A stretch of DNA of 17,278 bases from Francisellaceae bacterium UBA6186 (GCA_002422785.1 DITK01000029.1:12030-29307); one strand, 5' to 3'; counted from the first letter of the stretch, positions 8,272-15,650 are shown. The notes: generated from the letters alone by a model not told the origin. Program-made: numbers and translations.

Positions 8272-9526
8272 ATATTTCAACTATAGAGTTATCTATTAAA
8301 TGAGCGTGCCCTTCGGTTACCACGATTTGTCCTGGTTGTAATCCATTAGTTATTACTGTTTCATTTTTTAATACAGCGCCGGTGGTAACGAATGTTTTTT
8401 TAGCTGTAGCGTAGTAGCTTTTTTTCTTGTTTTTGGTTTTTTGGGCGACATATACGTAAGTTCCTTGTTGTCCAACTTGTACTGCACGAGTTGGCACGAC
8501 CAAAGCGTTAGATAACTTATTAATTGTTAAGCTGATATTAACAAACTGACCAGGCCACAAGGATAGATCACAATTACAAAACTCGGCTTTTAGAGCTATG
8601 GTACCATTTAAACTATTTACTTGATTATCAAAAAAGACTAATTTACCGACATTATCAAATTCAGGTAATTTTATTGCCAGCTTATCTAAATTATTAATAT
8701 TTTTAATTAGTTGAGATAAATGTTCCTCTGGGATATTAAATAGCACATTTATTGGATGTACTTGATTAATGCTAACTAAAGCAACTCCAGATGCAGCTTT
8801 AATAGCATTACCGGTATCTACTAAAATTTGTCCAGCAACCCCGTGAATTGGTGAATAAATTTTAGTAAAATTTAATTGTACTTTAGCGGCATCTAATGCA
8901 GCACTAGCTGCGGCACTAGACGCTTCCATCATTTTAAAATTAGCTACTATTTGTTGATAATCTTGATCTGAGACAAAGCTATTTTTATATAGTTTTTTAT
9001 ATTTTTGCAGCTGCAAATCGGCATTTTGTAAATCGGCTTTTGATCTAGCTAAATTAGCTACTGCTTGATTATACATGGCTTGCAACGATGCTGGTTCTAT
9101 TTCGAATAATAATTGTCCTTTATGAACTATTTTTCCTTCAATAAATGAACTATTTAAAATAATACCATCTATTTGTGGTTTAATAATAACGGTACTTATT
9201 GGTTGTACTCTGCCAGAGGCCTTGACATTTATATTGACATCTTTTTGCAGCACTGGTGCTGCAACTACGACAAATGGTGAGGATGAATTAAATTTAAAAT
9301 TAAATATCGACTTTACCACATGAGTAAATAAAAATATTACGATTAGAATTGCGGCAAATATTTTTATAGCTTTATTGTTTTTTAATATATTAATATTATT
9401 AGTACCAGCCGGATCTAGATTAAGCGATTTTATTTTAGATAAAAATATTTTCAATATATTTAATTTAATTAAAAATATATTTCTTATAAAATTTATTAAT
9501 TTATAAAATTTTTCTGGTAATAACAT
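8261..9526 (-). CDS. RND efflux periplasmic adaptor (HlyD/MdtA-like membrane fusion protein)
   Basis: This adaptor should bridge the RND pump encoded downstream to an outer-membrane channel. It has 421 residues with a membrane segment at about 53-71. A beta-barrel/lipoyl half-motif follows around 95-145 (ASGRVQPISTVIIKPQIDG, then FIEGKIVHKGQLLFEI), then an alpha-helical hairpin at about 146-215, and the second lipoyl half with IYSPIHGVAGQILVDTGNAI (about 223-242). The C-terminal ALVVPTRAVQVGQQGTYVYV segment matches MdtA/AcrA. The N-terminus is about 50 residues longer than MdtA and rich in Lys, Ile and Phe. No Met lies between residue 1 and the membrane segment, so the upstream ATG is the natural choice, though a non-ATG internal start is possible. 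It is first in a two-gene operon. Confidence 0.92.
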   Translation of the reverse strand: MLLPEKFYKLINFIRNIFLIKLNILKIFLSKIKSLNLDPAGTNNINILKNNKAIKIFAAILIVIFLFTHVVKSIFNFKFNSSSPFVVVAAPVLQKDVNINVKASGRVQPISTVIIKPQIDGIILNSSFIEGKIVHKGQLLFEIEPASLQAMYNQAVANLARSKADLQNADLQLQKYKKLYKNSFVSDQDYQQIVANFKMMEASSAAASAALDAAKVQLNFTKIYSPIHGVAGQILVDTGNAIKAASGVALVSINQVHPINVLFNIPEEHLSQLIKNINNLDKLAIKLPEFDNVGKLVFFDNQVNSLNGTIALKAEFCNCDLSLWPGQFVNISLTINKLSNALVVPTRAVQVGQQGTYVYVAQKTKNKKKSYYATAKKTFVTTGAVLKNETVITNGLQPGQIVVTEGHAHLIDNSIVEIYDQ

Positions 9527-9730
9527 AATGGTACTTTTTTATTTATATTTTAATTTAATTATTTTTTATTATTTTTTATTGTATATGCAATATTTCTAGG
9601 TTTCCATAAGTTTAAATTTGTAATGTCTATAATATATCATCGACTAATTTGGGGCAGGTTTTAGCTGAATAGTGGTTAAAGAGCAAATATTTTGGCAGCT
9701 GTGGTGGTAGGTTGTTAGATTGTAGATAAT

Positions 9731-12379
9731 TTAGCTTAAGGTTGGCTGCTGTTTCTGCGAGGGGTGGTGGTTGGATTCGGGTAATGGCGTTACCTGTGCT
9801 TGGAGTGCCTGAATTGCCTCTAATATGTTATTTTTTTTATCTGGTGTTAATGCTTCTTTATTATGAATTATATCCGCCGCAGCATTGTGTAACTTAATTA
9901 AATCTGTTAATTCTTTATTATGTTCTCCTTTATCCTGAATCTTTATTGCACATATTTTTTTATCGTCATTACCTTGTACTGCTTCTGCTAATTTATCATG
10001 AAATTGCTGTAAAACTTGTATTAAATCCTCATCTTTACCAGTTAAAATTACTTCAACATTATTTAGTGTAGATTCTTTATTATCTCTTGACGTGGCTTGT
10101 AAAATAGCTACCATAGCTTGCAGGTCGCTGGGTTCCATACTTTCGTTACTAAATGTTATCTTATTTGGATTTGTTTGGTCAGAAAATTTTAATTTTCCAT
10201 CGTCAAATAATGTTTGCAATTGATTTGTTTCGTCCAAATTTATTGCTTGAGTATTCGCCCTATCAAAATATGGCCTATCAGTATATTTTTCTCCCTCTTT
10301 TTGAATTTGTTCTATATTTACCACTTTGCCACCACCAGAAACACTGGGGGTAACTGTTTTAAATTCTTGCGCAATATTCTCCAAGAGACTAGGACGTGTT
10401 GGTGTTTCTGTTATTGATGGATTTATTGGTTCGGTTGTCAGTATAGGACTTGCAGGTGTAACCAATGTGATACTGGGCAGTAGTTCGGGTTCAATTAATT
10501 CATCAGGTCTTCTTGGGGCTATCCCTGATATTCGTTGCTTGCTGAATGATAGGGGTGCTGCTGTTGTTGGTTTTGATTTTTGTAATTGTTTTTTTAGAAT
10601 GGTATTTTCTACTGCCAGTCGCTGCTCTCTTTGTTCTAATTCACGAATTCTATCAGCCATATTAGCCATATTATCGGATGACGCAGTTGCTAACTGTGCT
10701 GCAGCTTTCATTGCTGATATCTGTTCTTCTAATTCATTAATTTTACCTAATCTCGCCACGTCATTTTCAAGGTGAGCCGTAGACTGTGTTTCAAGTAATG
10801 TCGCCTTTTCATTTACATTCAGTAAATTTTCCCTTAGAACAGAATTTTCTTCAGTTAATCCATGTACTTGTGTCTTTAAATCAACATTTTCTGTTAATGA
10901 TACTTTTAATGAAGTTCGTACAGCTTCTATTTCAGACCTGTGCTGTGCTTGAGATTTTGATAATTGTTCTGCTAATGCTGCCTTAGCTTTAGTTAATTCG
11001 TCGATGTTCGATTGTTGATCATTTGCTGGTATTGTTTGTGGCTTTTGATCGCTAATTTGTTGTTGCAATCCTGCTATATTTGCTTCTAAATCAGTATTTT
11101 TTGCTGTTAGTTCCTGCTGAATCTTATTTAATTTAATAATTTCATCTGATGATGCGTTTGCTGAATTTTGTGCAGCTTCCATTTCTTGTTTTGTCTTTGT
11201 TAATATTTTCTCTAGACTAGCATTTTTTTCAGATGATCTGGCTAATTTTTCTTCTGATGCTGCAATTTTCCCTTTATCCTCTTCTCTCTGGGCTTGTAAT
11301 TGTTCGTTATCTGTTGCAGTACGTTGCAATTGTTCGGTCTGTTTACTAAGTAGTTCTTGCGATGCTTGCAGCATGGCTTTAAGTGAGCTCGTCTCTACTT
11401 CATGTTGAAGGTTAAGCCCTGCAATTTCTTGTTCATGTCCCAATTTAAGCCCTGCAATTTCTTGTTCATGTCCCAATTTAAGCCTTGCAATTTCTTCTTC
11501 TTTCTCTGAAAATTGTTTTCCACTCACTGAAGCTGCTGCTTTTAGTGTTGATATTTCTCTTGTTAATTGAGAAATAGTATCATTATTAGCAGTCTGATTA
11601 GTTTGTTTTTCACTTAATTGTGTTTTTAAAGCTTCATTTTTATTGCTAAGCTCTAAATTTTTGCTTTCTGTTGTTGTTAAGGTTGCCGATAATTCTTTAT
11701 TTGCTTCTTTTGCTTTTTCCAATTCGAGATTCAGTTTTTCTTTTTCAGCAAATAAAGAGCTATTTGTATCAGTTAATCGTTGGTTATCTGCATTTAACTG
11801 TTTATTTTGTTTTTGTTCTTCTGCAAGTTGTGATGTTAATAAGTTTAACTGTCGACTTAATGTATCCACTTGTTGTTTAATAACCACCAACTCTTGGAGT
11901 GCGTCATTAGTGGGGTTTGTTATTGGTGGTGCTGCTTTAACAGCTGTTGCAACAGGTTTTGGCACAGTTTGTTGTTGTACTGATCCCCGTAAACTAATTG
12001 TTGAATTTGGTGTTAATGCGGCCTCTATATCTAAATTTAGTTTTTTTAAACCACTAACAAATCTTTCTACATTCGCTCTCGCTCTATCATTATTACTAAC
12101 ATATAATCTTAAATTGTTATTAATATTTTTTTCTATATCTATAATTGCTTTTTCGATTTGGCTTTTTTTTTGATTTATATCAATATTACTATCAATAGCG
12201 ACAGCTTGAATACTTTCAATTTTTTTTACGATTTCATAGGCGCGAGTTGTAGACGTTGTAGCAGAACCAAAAAACTCATATTCCCCTTGCGGCTTTGTGG
12301 ATGCTATAAATTGTTTTATAAAAGTTTGACATTTGCTTGAGATAACTTTATTCAAATCTGGTTGCGGTAGCCCTGACAT
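9731..12379 (-). CDS. Large coiled-coil protein of unknown function
   Basis: I do not recognise this 882-residue protein. There is no signal peptide or membrane segment, so it is presumably cytoplasmic or exported by a route that does not need one. Residues 1-125 are a mostly helical N-terminal region. A Pro/Thr/Ala-rich linker spans about 135-157. About 160-600 is a long heptad-like coiled coil rich in Glu, Lys, Gln, Leu and Asn, including three 11-residue repeats at 297-329. A Pro-rich linker (about 605-680) leads to a C-terminal region (about 690-860) that looks globular, and the tail is Gln/Pro/His-rich. The ATG is preceded by TTAGGG at a reasonable distance. It stands alone, 204 nt from the pump operon. 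Candidates are a cytoskeletal or scaffold protein, or a secreted effector; long coiled-coil proteins are common among Legionella and Coxiella effectors. That is inference only. Confidence 0.85.
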   Translation of the reverse strand: MSGLPQPDLNKVISSKCQTFIKQFIASTKPQGEYEFFGSATTSTTRAYEIVKKIESIQAVAIDSNIDINQKKSQIEKAIIDIEKNINNNLRLYVSNNDRARANVERFVSGLKKLNLDIEAALTPNSTISLRGSVQQQTVPKPVATAVKAAPPITNPTNDALQELVVIKQQVDTLSRQLNLLTSQLAEEQKQNKQLNADNQRLTDTNSSLFAEKEKLNLELEKAKEANKELSATLTTTESKNLELSNKNEALKTQLSEKQTNQTANNDTISQLTREISTLKAAASVSGKQFSEKEEEIARLKLGHEQEIAGLKLGHEQEIAGLNLQHEVETSSLKAMLQASQELLSKQTEQLQRTATDNEQLQAQREEDKGKIAASEEKLARSSEKNASLEKILTKTKQEMEAAQNSANASSDEIIKLNKIQQELTAKNTDLEANIAGLQQQISDQKPQTIPANDQQSNIDELTKAKAALAEQLSKSQAQHRSEIEAVRTSLKVSLTENVDLKTQVHGLTEENSVLRENLLNVNEKATLLETQSTAHLENDVARLGKINELEEQISAMKAAAQLATASSDNMANMADRIRELEQREQRLAVENTILKKQLQKSKPTTAAPLSFSKQRISGIAPRRPDELIEPELLPSITLVTPASPILTTEPINPSITETPTRPSLLENIAQEFKTVTPSVSGGGKVVNIEQIQKEGEKYTDRPYFDRANTQAINLDETNQLQTLFDDGKLKFSDQTNPNKITFSNESMEPSDLQAMVAILQATSRDNKESTLNNVEVILTGKDEDLIQVLQQFHDKLAEAVQGNDDKKICAIKIQDKGEHNKELTDLIKLHNAAADIIHNKEALTPDKKNNILEAIQALQAQVTPLPESNHHPSQKQQPTLS
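11393..11491 (-). repeat. 33-bp tandem repeat in the coiled-coil gene
   Basis: Three 33-bp units encode EIARLKLGHEQ, EIAGLKLGHEQ and EIAGLNLQHEV. At DNA level, 11412-11444 and 11445-11477 are identical 33-mers, followed by a partial third copy from 11478 with a few substitutions. The unit keeps the reading frame and the coil period (11 residues is three helical turns), so copy number could change without breaking the protein. Confidence 0.9.
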
Positions 12380-12436
12380 AAAACCCTAACCAAATTTAAA
12401 TATTTTAACTATACCCATAATGTAATTTTAGATTAT

Positions 12437-12815
12437 TTACCCACAAAACATCAGACAATGCGTACCCGCACCTAAATATCTTGCAACTACAATATCAATT
12501 CTTCTATCACTAAGGTTTATTACAGAAAGAGCCAATATATCTTTATGTAAGAAGAAGACGCCTATTTGGGGTGCTACTAACATTAGGATCATCTGAATCA
12601 TCTTCTATTTCCTGTATATTTGCAGCACTTAATACAGTACCTAGTGATCCGAATTCTTTATCAAATTCCAATAACATAAATGGGCTTATTCGTTTATCGC
12701 CAAACATTATAGATCTACCAATACATTTATAGACTCCATGAAACATTTCTTGATCAGTATCAGCAGCCAAAAAAGCTGTTGTGAGATGTACACTATATTC
12801 TTGATTATTACTTTT
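12437..12815 (-). pseudogene. Coding remnant behind glsA: 90-codon in-phase extension plus a frame-shifted tail
   Basis: Directly after the glsA TGA (12818-12816) the same frame stays open for 90 codons, to a TAA at 12545-12543. It begins KSNNQEYSVHLTTAF (12815-12771), continues through MFHGVYKCIGRSIMFGDKR and ends in an acidic EIEDDSDD tract and NRRLLLT. A shift by one base near 12555 opens another frame, reading VFFLHKDILALS then LSDRRIDIVVARYLGAG, to a TAA at 12439-12437. That second frame is open from an ATG at 12601. No Shine-Dalgarno or well-placed start serves either piece; the first in-frame ATG is at 12746 and a TTG lies at 12770. It looks like a former C-terminal extension or downstream gene inactivated by a nonsense and a frameshift mutation. 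Readthrough or independent small proteins are alternatives. I do not recognise the domain. Confidence 0.5.
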
Positions 12816-13772
12816 TCAAATCCATGCAATATTAGGAGCAGCAAAATGCCAATCTAACGTCTTGGAAACTTCCATTAATAATGCACGTCCACGAATACTA
12901 GTACCTTTAGAATTTATATACGGACTAGAAACTGCGATCCCCGCTCTACAGGTGGCAACTGCCACAATTAACCCAGAAACACCACTTTTAGCAGGCAGAC
13001 CAGTTTTAACCAAATGCATACCAGATTCATTATACAAACCACAAGTTGCCATAATTGCCACTACTTGATTACTAGTTTCTTCCGAAATAATCCTTTTACC
13101 GTCAGGTGCGACTCCGCCATTAGCTAAAATCATTGGCAAATATGCTGCTTGTTTAACATTTAATTGAAAAGAACATAACATAATATATGGCACCAATGAT
13201 TCTTCTACTTCTCTTGCTAAGATCCCAGTACTTTTCATAAGATACGCTAAAGAACGATTACGATCACTATGCTGCAATTCTGAATGAAACACATCCTCGT
13301 TAAAACTAATTATGTCTCCAAATAATTTGTTAGTCCATTTGTCAATCCATAGTCGTTGTTCATCACTATTACCTGGAATTCTACTACACAATGCTATAGC
13401 ACCTGCATTAATCATCGGATTAGATGGAACCGGTCCATATTGATCTAAATGTCTAATAGATGAAAAAGATTGTTCCGATGGTTCAACTTTGATCCAAGAA
13501 AAAACTTTGTTAGCTCCAAATTCTTCCATTAATCCTATCAGCAAGACTAATTTAGAAACGCTTTGTACGGTAGACAAATAATCTGCATTATCACCCGATG
13601 TAATTAATTCACCAGTAGATAATAAAATTGCAGCTCCTAAATAATCAGCATCTACATTAGCTAATTCTGGGATGTAATTGGCGATTTTGCCGCCATTAAT
13701 CTCTCTACTATTTGCCACAGCTCTATCTAGTGCTGCAGTTATAATTTTGATTCTTGCATCATTAGTTGGCAT
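12816..13772 (-). CDS. glsA: Glutaminase (serine-type, GlsA family)
   Basis: This enzyme hydrolyses L-glutamine to L-glutamate and ammonia in the cytoplasm. Its 318 residues match the single-domain bacterial family (about 305-310). The beta-lactamase-like fold is marked by YIPEL (Tyr33), the catalytic Ser-x-x-Lys in QSVSK (Ser71, Lys74), NPMINAGAI (Asn122), SELQHSDRNRSLAY (Glu165, Asn172), the Tyr196 region, CGLYNESG (Tyr247) and GLPAKSGVSG (Val265 region). All substrate-binding residues I can place are present, so the enzyme should be active. AGGGA sits about 9 nt before the ATG. A small open frame overlaps the start (13762-13833), and an in-phase open frame continues after the TGA stop. A possible promoter lies at 13896-13924. 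It may feed glutamate into the TCA cycle or serve acid tolerance. Confidence 0.95.
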   Translation of the reverse strand: MPTNDARIKIITAALDRAVANSREINGGKIANYIPELANVDADYLGAAILLSTGELITSGDNADYLSTVQSVSKLVLLIGLMEEFGANKVFSWIKVEPSEQSFSSIRHLDQYGPVPSNPMINAGAIALCSRIPGNSDEQRLWIDKWTNKLFGDIISFNEDVFHSELQHSDRNRSLAYLMKSTGILAREVEESLVPYIMLCSFQLNVKQAAYLPMILANGGVAPDGKRIISEETSNQVVAIMATCGLYNESGMHLVKTGLPAKSGVSGLIVAVATCRAGIAVSSPYINSKGTSIRGRALLMEVSKTLDWHFAAPNIAWI

Positions 13773-13833
13773 TTAATAATTCCCTATACGCAATAAGTCT
13801 AGTATTCTCAACAAGAACTCTATTTGTCCCCAT
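13762..13833 (-). CDS. Possible small upstream ORF overlapping the glsA start
   Basis: An ATG at 13833 opens a 23-codon frame reading MGTNRVLVENTRLIAYRELL then NAN, ending in TAA at 13764-13762, inside glsA but in another phase. The same phase is open further upstream to 13884 (40 sense codons in all) with plausible residues. It could be a leader peptide translationally coupled to glsA, or a remnant of an N-terminal extension put out of frame. The Shine-Dalgarno is weak (GGA 6 nt before the ATG). No homologue is recognised, and chance remains possible. Confidence 0.3.
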   Translation of the reverse strand: MGTNRVLVENTRLIAYRELLNAN

Positions 13834-13839
13834 AATGGG
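13829..13839. repeat. Short inverted repeat CCCAT-A-ATGGG upstream of glsA
   Basis: This is a perfect 5-bp inverted repeat around one base, with partial similarity extending outward. It covers the ATG of the small upstream frame. It could be a small operator half-site pair or a weak hairpin in the glsA leader. It is too short for a firm claim. Confidence 0.3.
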
Positions 13840-13895
13840 TCCACATTCTAATGATTTTAATAGTACGCTCTTTTTTATGTTATATTACAAGTATA

Positions 13896-13924
13896 ATAGT
13901 ACATAATATCGTACGTTGTTGCAA
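13896..13924 (-). promoter_or_regulatory. Candidate sigma70 promoter for glsA
   Basis: On the minus strand, TTGCAA (13924-13919) is followed after 17 nt by TACTAT (13901-13896). The predicted start, near 13889, would give a leader of about 117 nt before glsA that includes the small upstream frame and the short inverted repeat. The -10 match is moderate (4 of 6) in very AT-rich DNA, and a nearby TATACT is an alternative. Confidence 0.35.
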
Positions 13925-13935
13925 ATACTATACTC

Positions 13936-14442
13936 TTACTCTACACAGTATTTATTTTTTATTATTTTATATCTAGCCAAAGATCTTTTAGCTTTAGCTA
14001 ATATTGGCTCTATATTATTGTTATTATTAATATATTGATTATTTAGTAAATCTTGAATCACTAAAATTTTTTCTCTGGCATTGTTACAACGTTTGGTTGC
14101 TAATTGATTTATAGTTAATGGTTGTAATTTTTTGTTGGTGGTTGCTAATATATTAGGTTGCTGATTTGTGGTAAAATTATAAATATTATTATTAACTAGA
14201 TTTTTATTGCCATTATAAGATTTAAACATAAATATAGTTTCTTCGGCTATTTTTTGTCCAAAAAAAATACCATCACCATGGCTTTCCATATACTCACAAG
14301 GACGATCGTAGTATCCAATCGCACCATTAATCATTTTACAACGATAAGCAACTTTTGTAGGTTCTGCATATAAATATCTTGTAGCTAATATAAATATAAT
14401 TATATATTTAATATATTTTTGATGATTATTATTTTTTAGCAT
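13936..14442 (-). CDS. Small exported DUF4124-like protein
   Basis: This 168-residue protein has an N-terminal signal-like segment: basic start, hydrophobic core at about 11-20, and a likely cleavage after YLYA at residue 26. The mature part begins with a DUF4124-type motif, YRCKMINGAIGYYDRPC, with Cys35 and Cys49. Two more cysteines lie at 119 and 166, so two disulphides in the periplasm are plausible. The middle is Asn-rich and includes a poly-Asn run. DUF4124 proteins are small periplasmic proteins without an established biochemical role. It lies 54 nt downstream of pdhC on the same strand and may be read from that operon or from its own promoter. The family call rests on the Cys-containing motif only. 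Confidence 0.6.
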   Translation of the reverse strand: MLKNNNHQKYIKYIIIFILATRYLYAEPTKVAYRCKMINGAIGYYDRPCEYMESHGDGIFFGQKIAEETIFMFKSYNGNKNLVNNNIYNFTTNQQPNILATTNKKLQPLTINQLATKRCNNAREKILVIQDLLNNQYINNNNNIEPILAKAKRSLARYKIIKNKYCVE

Positions 14443-14496
14443 TACTTAAAGATAAGTATAAATTAAATGTTTTGATATAGTGTTTTTGCTAAAAAA

Positions 14497-15639
14497 TTAC
14501 TCAATAAAAAAATCTAATACTGCTTTTAAAAATCTAGCAGCTTGACCACCAGTTATTGCTCGATGATCAAAAGTTAAAGACAGTGGTAAGATATAGCTAA
14601 CCATCGGCTTATCATCTAACACCACCATAGCTTGCCTCAGGCTACCAACTGCTAAAATGCCAGCCATTGGTGGGACAATAACTGGTATCGCATAACGACC
14701 AGCAAATTTTCCAAAATTAGATAAAATAAATGTCGCTTCCTGTAATTGATCTGGTAAAATGGTCCTGGTTTTTATTTGTTGCAATAATAAATCTAATTCT
14801 TGCCGTAATTTTTGCGTCGACTTTGATGCAACATTTTTAATAACCGGCACAAACAAACCATCGACACTATCTACTGCGATCCCTAAATTAATCTCAGCAC
14901 ATATTTTTTGTTTGAAATTATTATTTGATTGCATAATCCAAGAATTGATTGCAGGTTCTTTGGAACATGCAAATACTATAGCCTTAATTAAATTAACGGT
15001 AATATCGAAGGTGCCGTCATGCTTATATTTAAGTAAAATTAAATCTTCAAAAATAGTAGCTGGCACTACTTCATTATGAGATTTTTGCATCGCCAGAGCC
15101 ATTGATCTTGCCGTTTGATGCAATGTTATCCAGCCATCAGCTGTTGTATCAGCTGTAGCATGATTCAAACTAGCTTGTTCTACATCATCAAGAGTTATAG
15201 TGTTAAACGGACCCGTAGGCGTTATCTTATTAAGATCTAATTGTAATTTTTTAGCTAATATTCTTACCGCTGGTGCAGCTTTCATATTATGTATATTATG
15301 ATCAATAATTTTATTATGGTTAGTAATTTTTTCTTGCAAAATATTATTGGTAGTGGGTACAGAGCCAACTACTGTGCCTGGTTCTAATAATACCTCTGTT
15401 GTTACTCTAAATATCGCCAAAACTTGACCAACTTGTAATGTCTCGCCTGGTTGAGCACACAATTTTTCTATGGTGCCATGTAATGGTGATGGAACATCTA
15501 TCACTGCTTTTGCAGTTTCCACTGAAACTAATAGTTGATCTATGGTAACTTTATCACCAACACTAACATGCCAAGCAACTATTTCTGCATCTGGCAAACC
15601 TTCGCCTAAATCTGGCAATTTAAAATTTACTGTAGTAAT
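14497..15639 (-). CDS. pdhC: 2-oxoacid (pyruvate) dehydrogenase E2, dihydrolipoamide acyltransferase
   Basis: The E2 core takes the acyl group from E1 onto its lipoyl arm and transfers it to CoA. Numbering from an ATT start at 15639 (380 residues), a single lipoyl domain (about 5-80) begins FKLPDLGEGLPDAEIV and carries the lipoylated Lys44 in ETAKAV. A peripheral-subunit-binding domain lies at about 120-157 (AAPAVRILAKKLQLDL then KITPTGP). The acyltransferase domain (about 165-380) has NFGKFAGRYAIPVIVPPMAG and the catalytic His359 in FDHRAITGG. No ATG or GTG exists between the upstream in-phase TAA and the conserved N-terminus. A TTG at 15618 would truncate the lipoyl domain and lies 25 nt from the Shine-Dalgarno, whereas ATT at 15639 sits 5 nt after GGGGGT. 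A single lipoyl domain with E1-alpha/beta neighbours suits PDH or branched-chain complexes. Confidence 0.88.
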   Translation of the reverse strand: MTTVNFKLPDLGEGLPDAEIVAWHVSVGDKVTIDQLLVSVETAKAVIDVPSPLHGTIEKLCAQPGETLQVGQVLAIFRVTTEVLLEPGTVVGSVPTTNNILQEKITNHNKIIDHNIHNMKAAPAVRILAKKLQLDLNKITPTGPFNTITLDDVEQASLNHATADTTADGWITLHQTARSMALAMQKSHNEVVPATIFEDLILLKYKHDGTFDITVNLIKAIVFACSKEPAINSWIMQSNNNFKQKICAEINLGIAVDSVDGLFVPVIKNVASKSTQKLRQELDLLLQQIKTRTILPDQLQEATFILSNFGKFAGRYAIPVIVPPMAGILAVGSLRQAMVVLDDKPMVSYILPLSLTFDHRAITGGQAARFLKAVLDFFIE

Positions 15640-15650
15640 AAAACACCCCC
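15637..15650 (-). promoter_or_regulatory. Ribosome binding site and ATT start of pdhC
   Basis: On the minus strand, GGGGGTG (15650-15644) resembles the Shine-Dalgarno GGAGGTG with one mismatch. It is followed by TTTT and then ATT (15639-15637), the only start-like codon at correct spacing in the pdhC frame. It is one of the clearest Shine-Dalgarno sequences in the window. ATT starts are rare (infC is the textbook case), so lowered or IF3-sensitive initiation is possible. Confidence 0.6.

Noticed and set aside
9638..9730. Thirty-one codons open in phase after the coiled-coil stop codon
   Set aside because: This is too short to stand out from chance, and the residues continue no pattern of the protein. 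Unlike the glsA case there is no second supporting frame.
11643..12173. 176-codon plus-strand open frame opposite the coiled-coil gene (also 10326-10775)
   Set aside because: The Ser/Phe/Leu/Cys-rich translation is what the complement of Glu/Lys/Gln/Asn-rich coiled-coil codons gives. There is no ribosome binding site or recognisable domain.
12400..12415. TTAA-containing direct repeat upstream of the coiled-coil gene, considered as a PmrA-type box
   Set aside because: The spacing between the TTAA elements (5 nt) does not fit the known Legionella/Coxiella PmrA consensus, and such motifs are expected by chance in DNA this AT-rich.
12816..12818. TGA read as tryptophan (code change) to explain the glsA extension
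   Set aside because: uvrB, waaA and pdhA end in TGA at their normal C-termini and tryptophan is encoded by TGG, so the standard code applies.
14759..15079. 106-codon plus-strand frame opposite pdhC
   Set aside because: It is antisense to a well-supported E2 catalytic domain, with no independent coding evidence.
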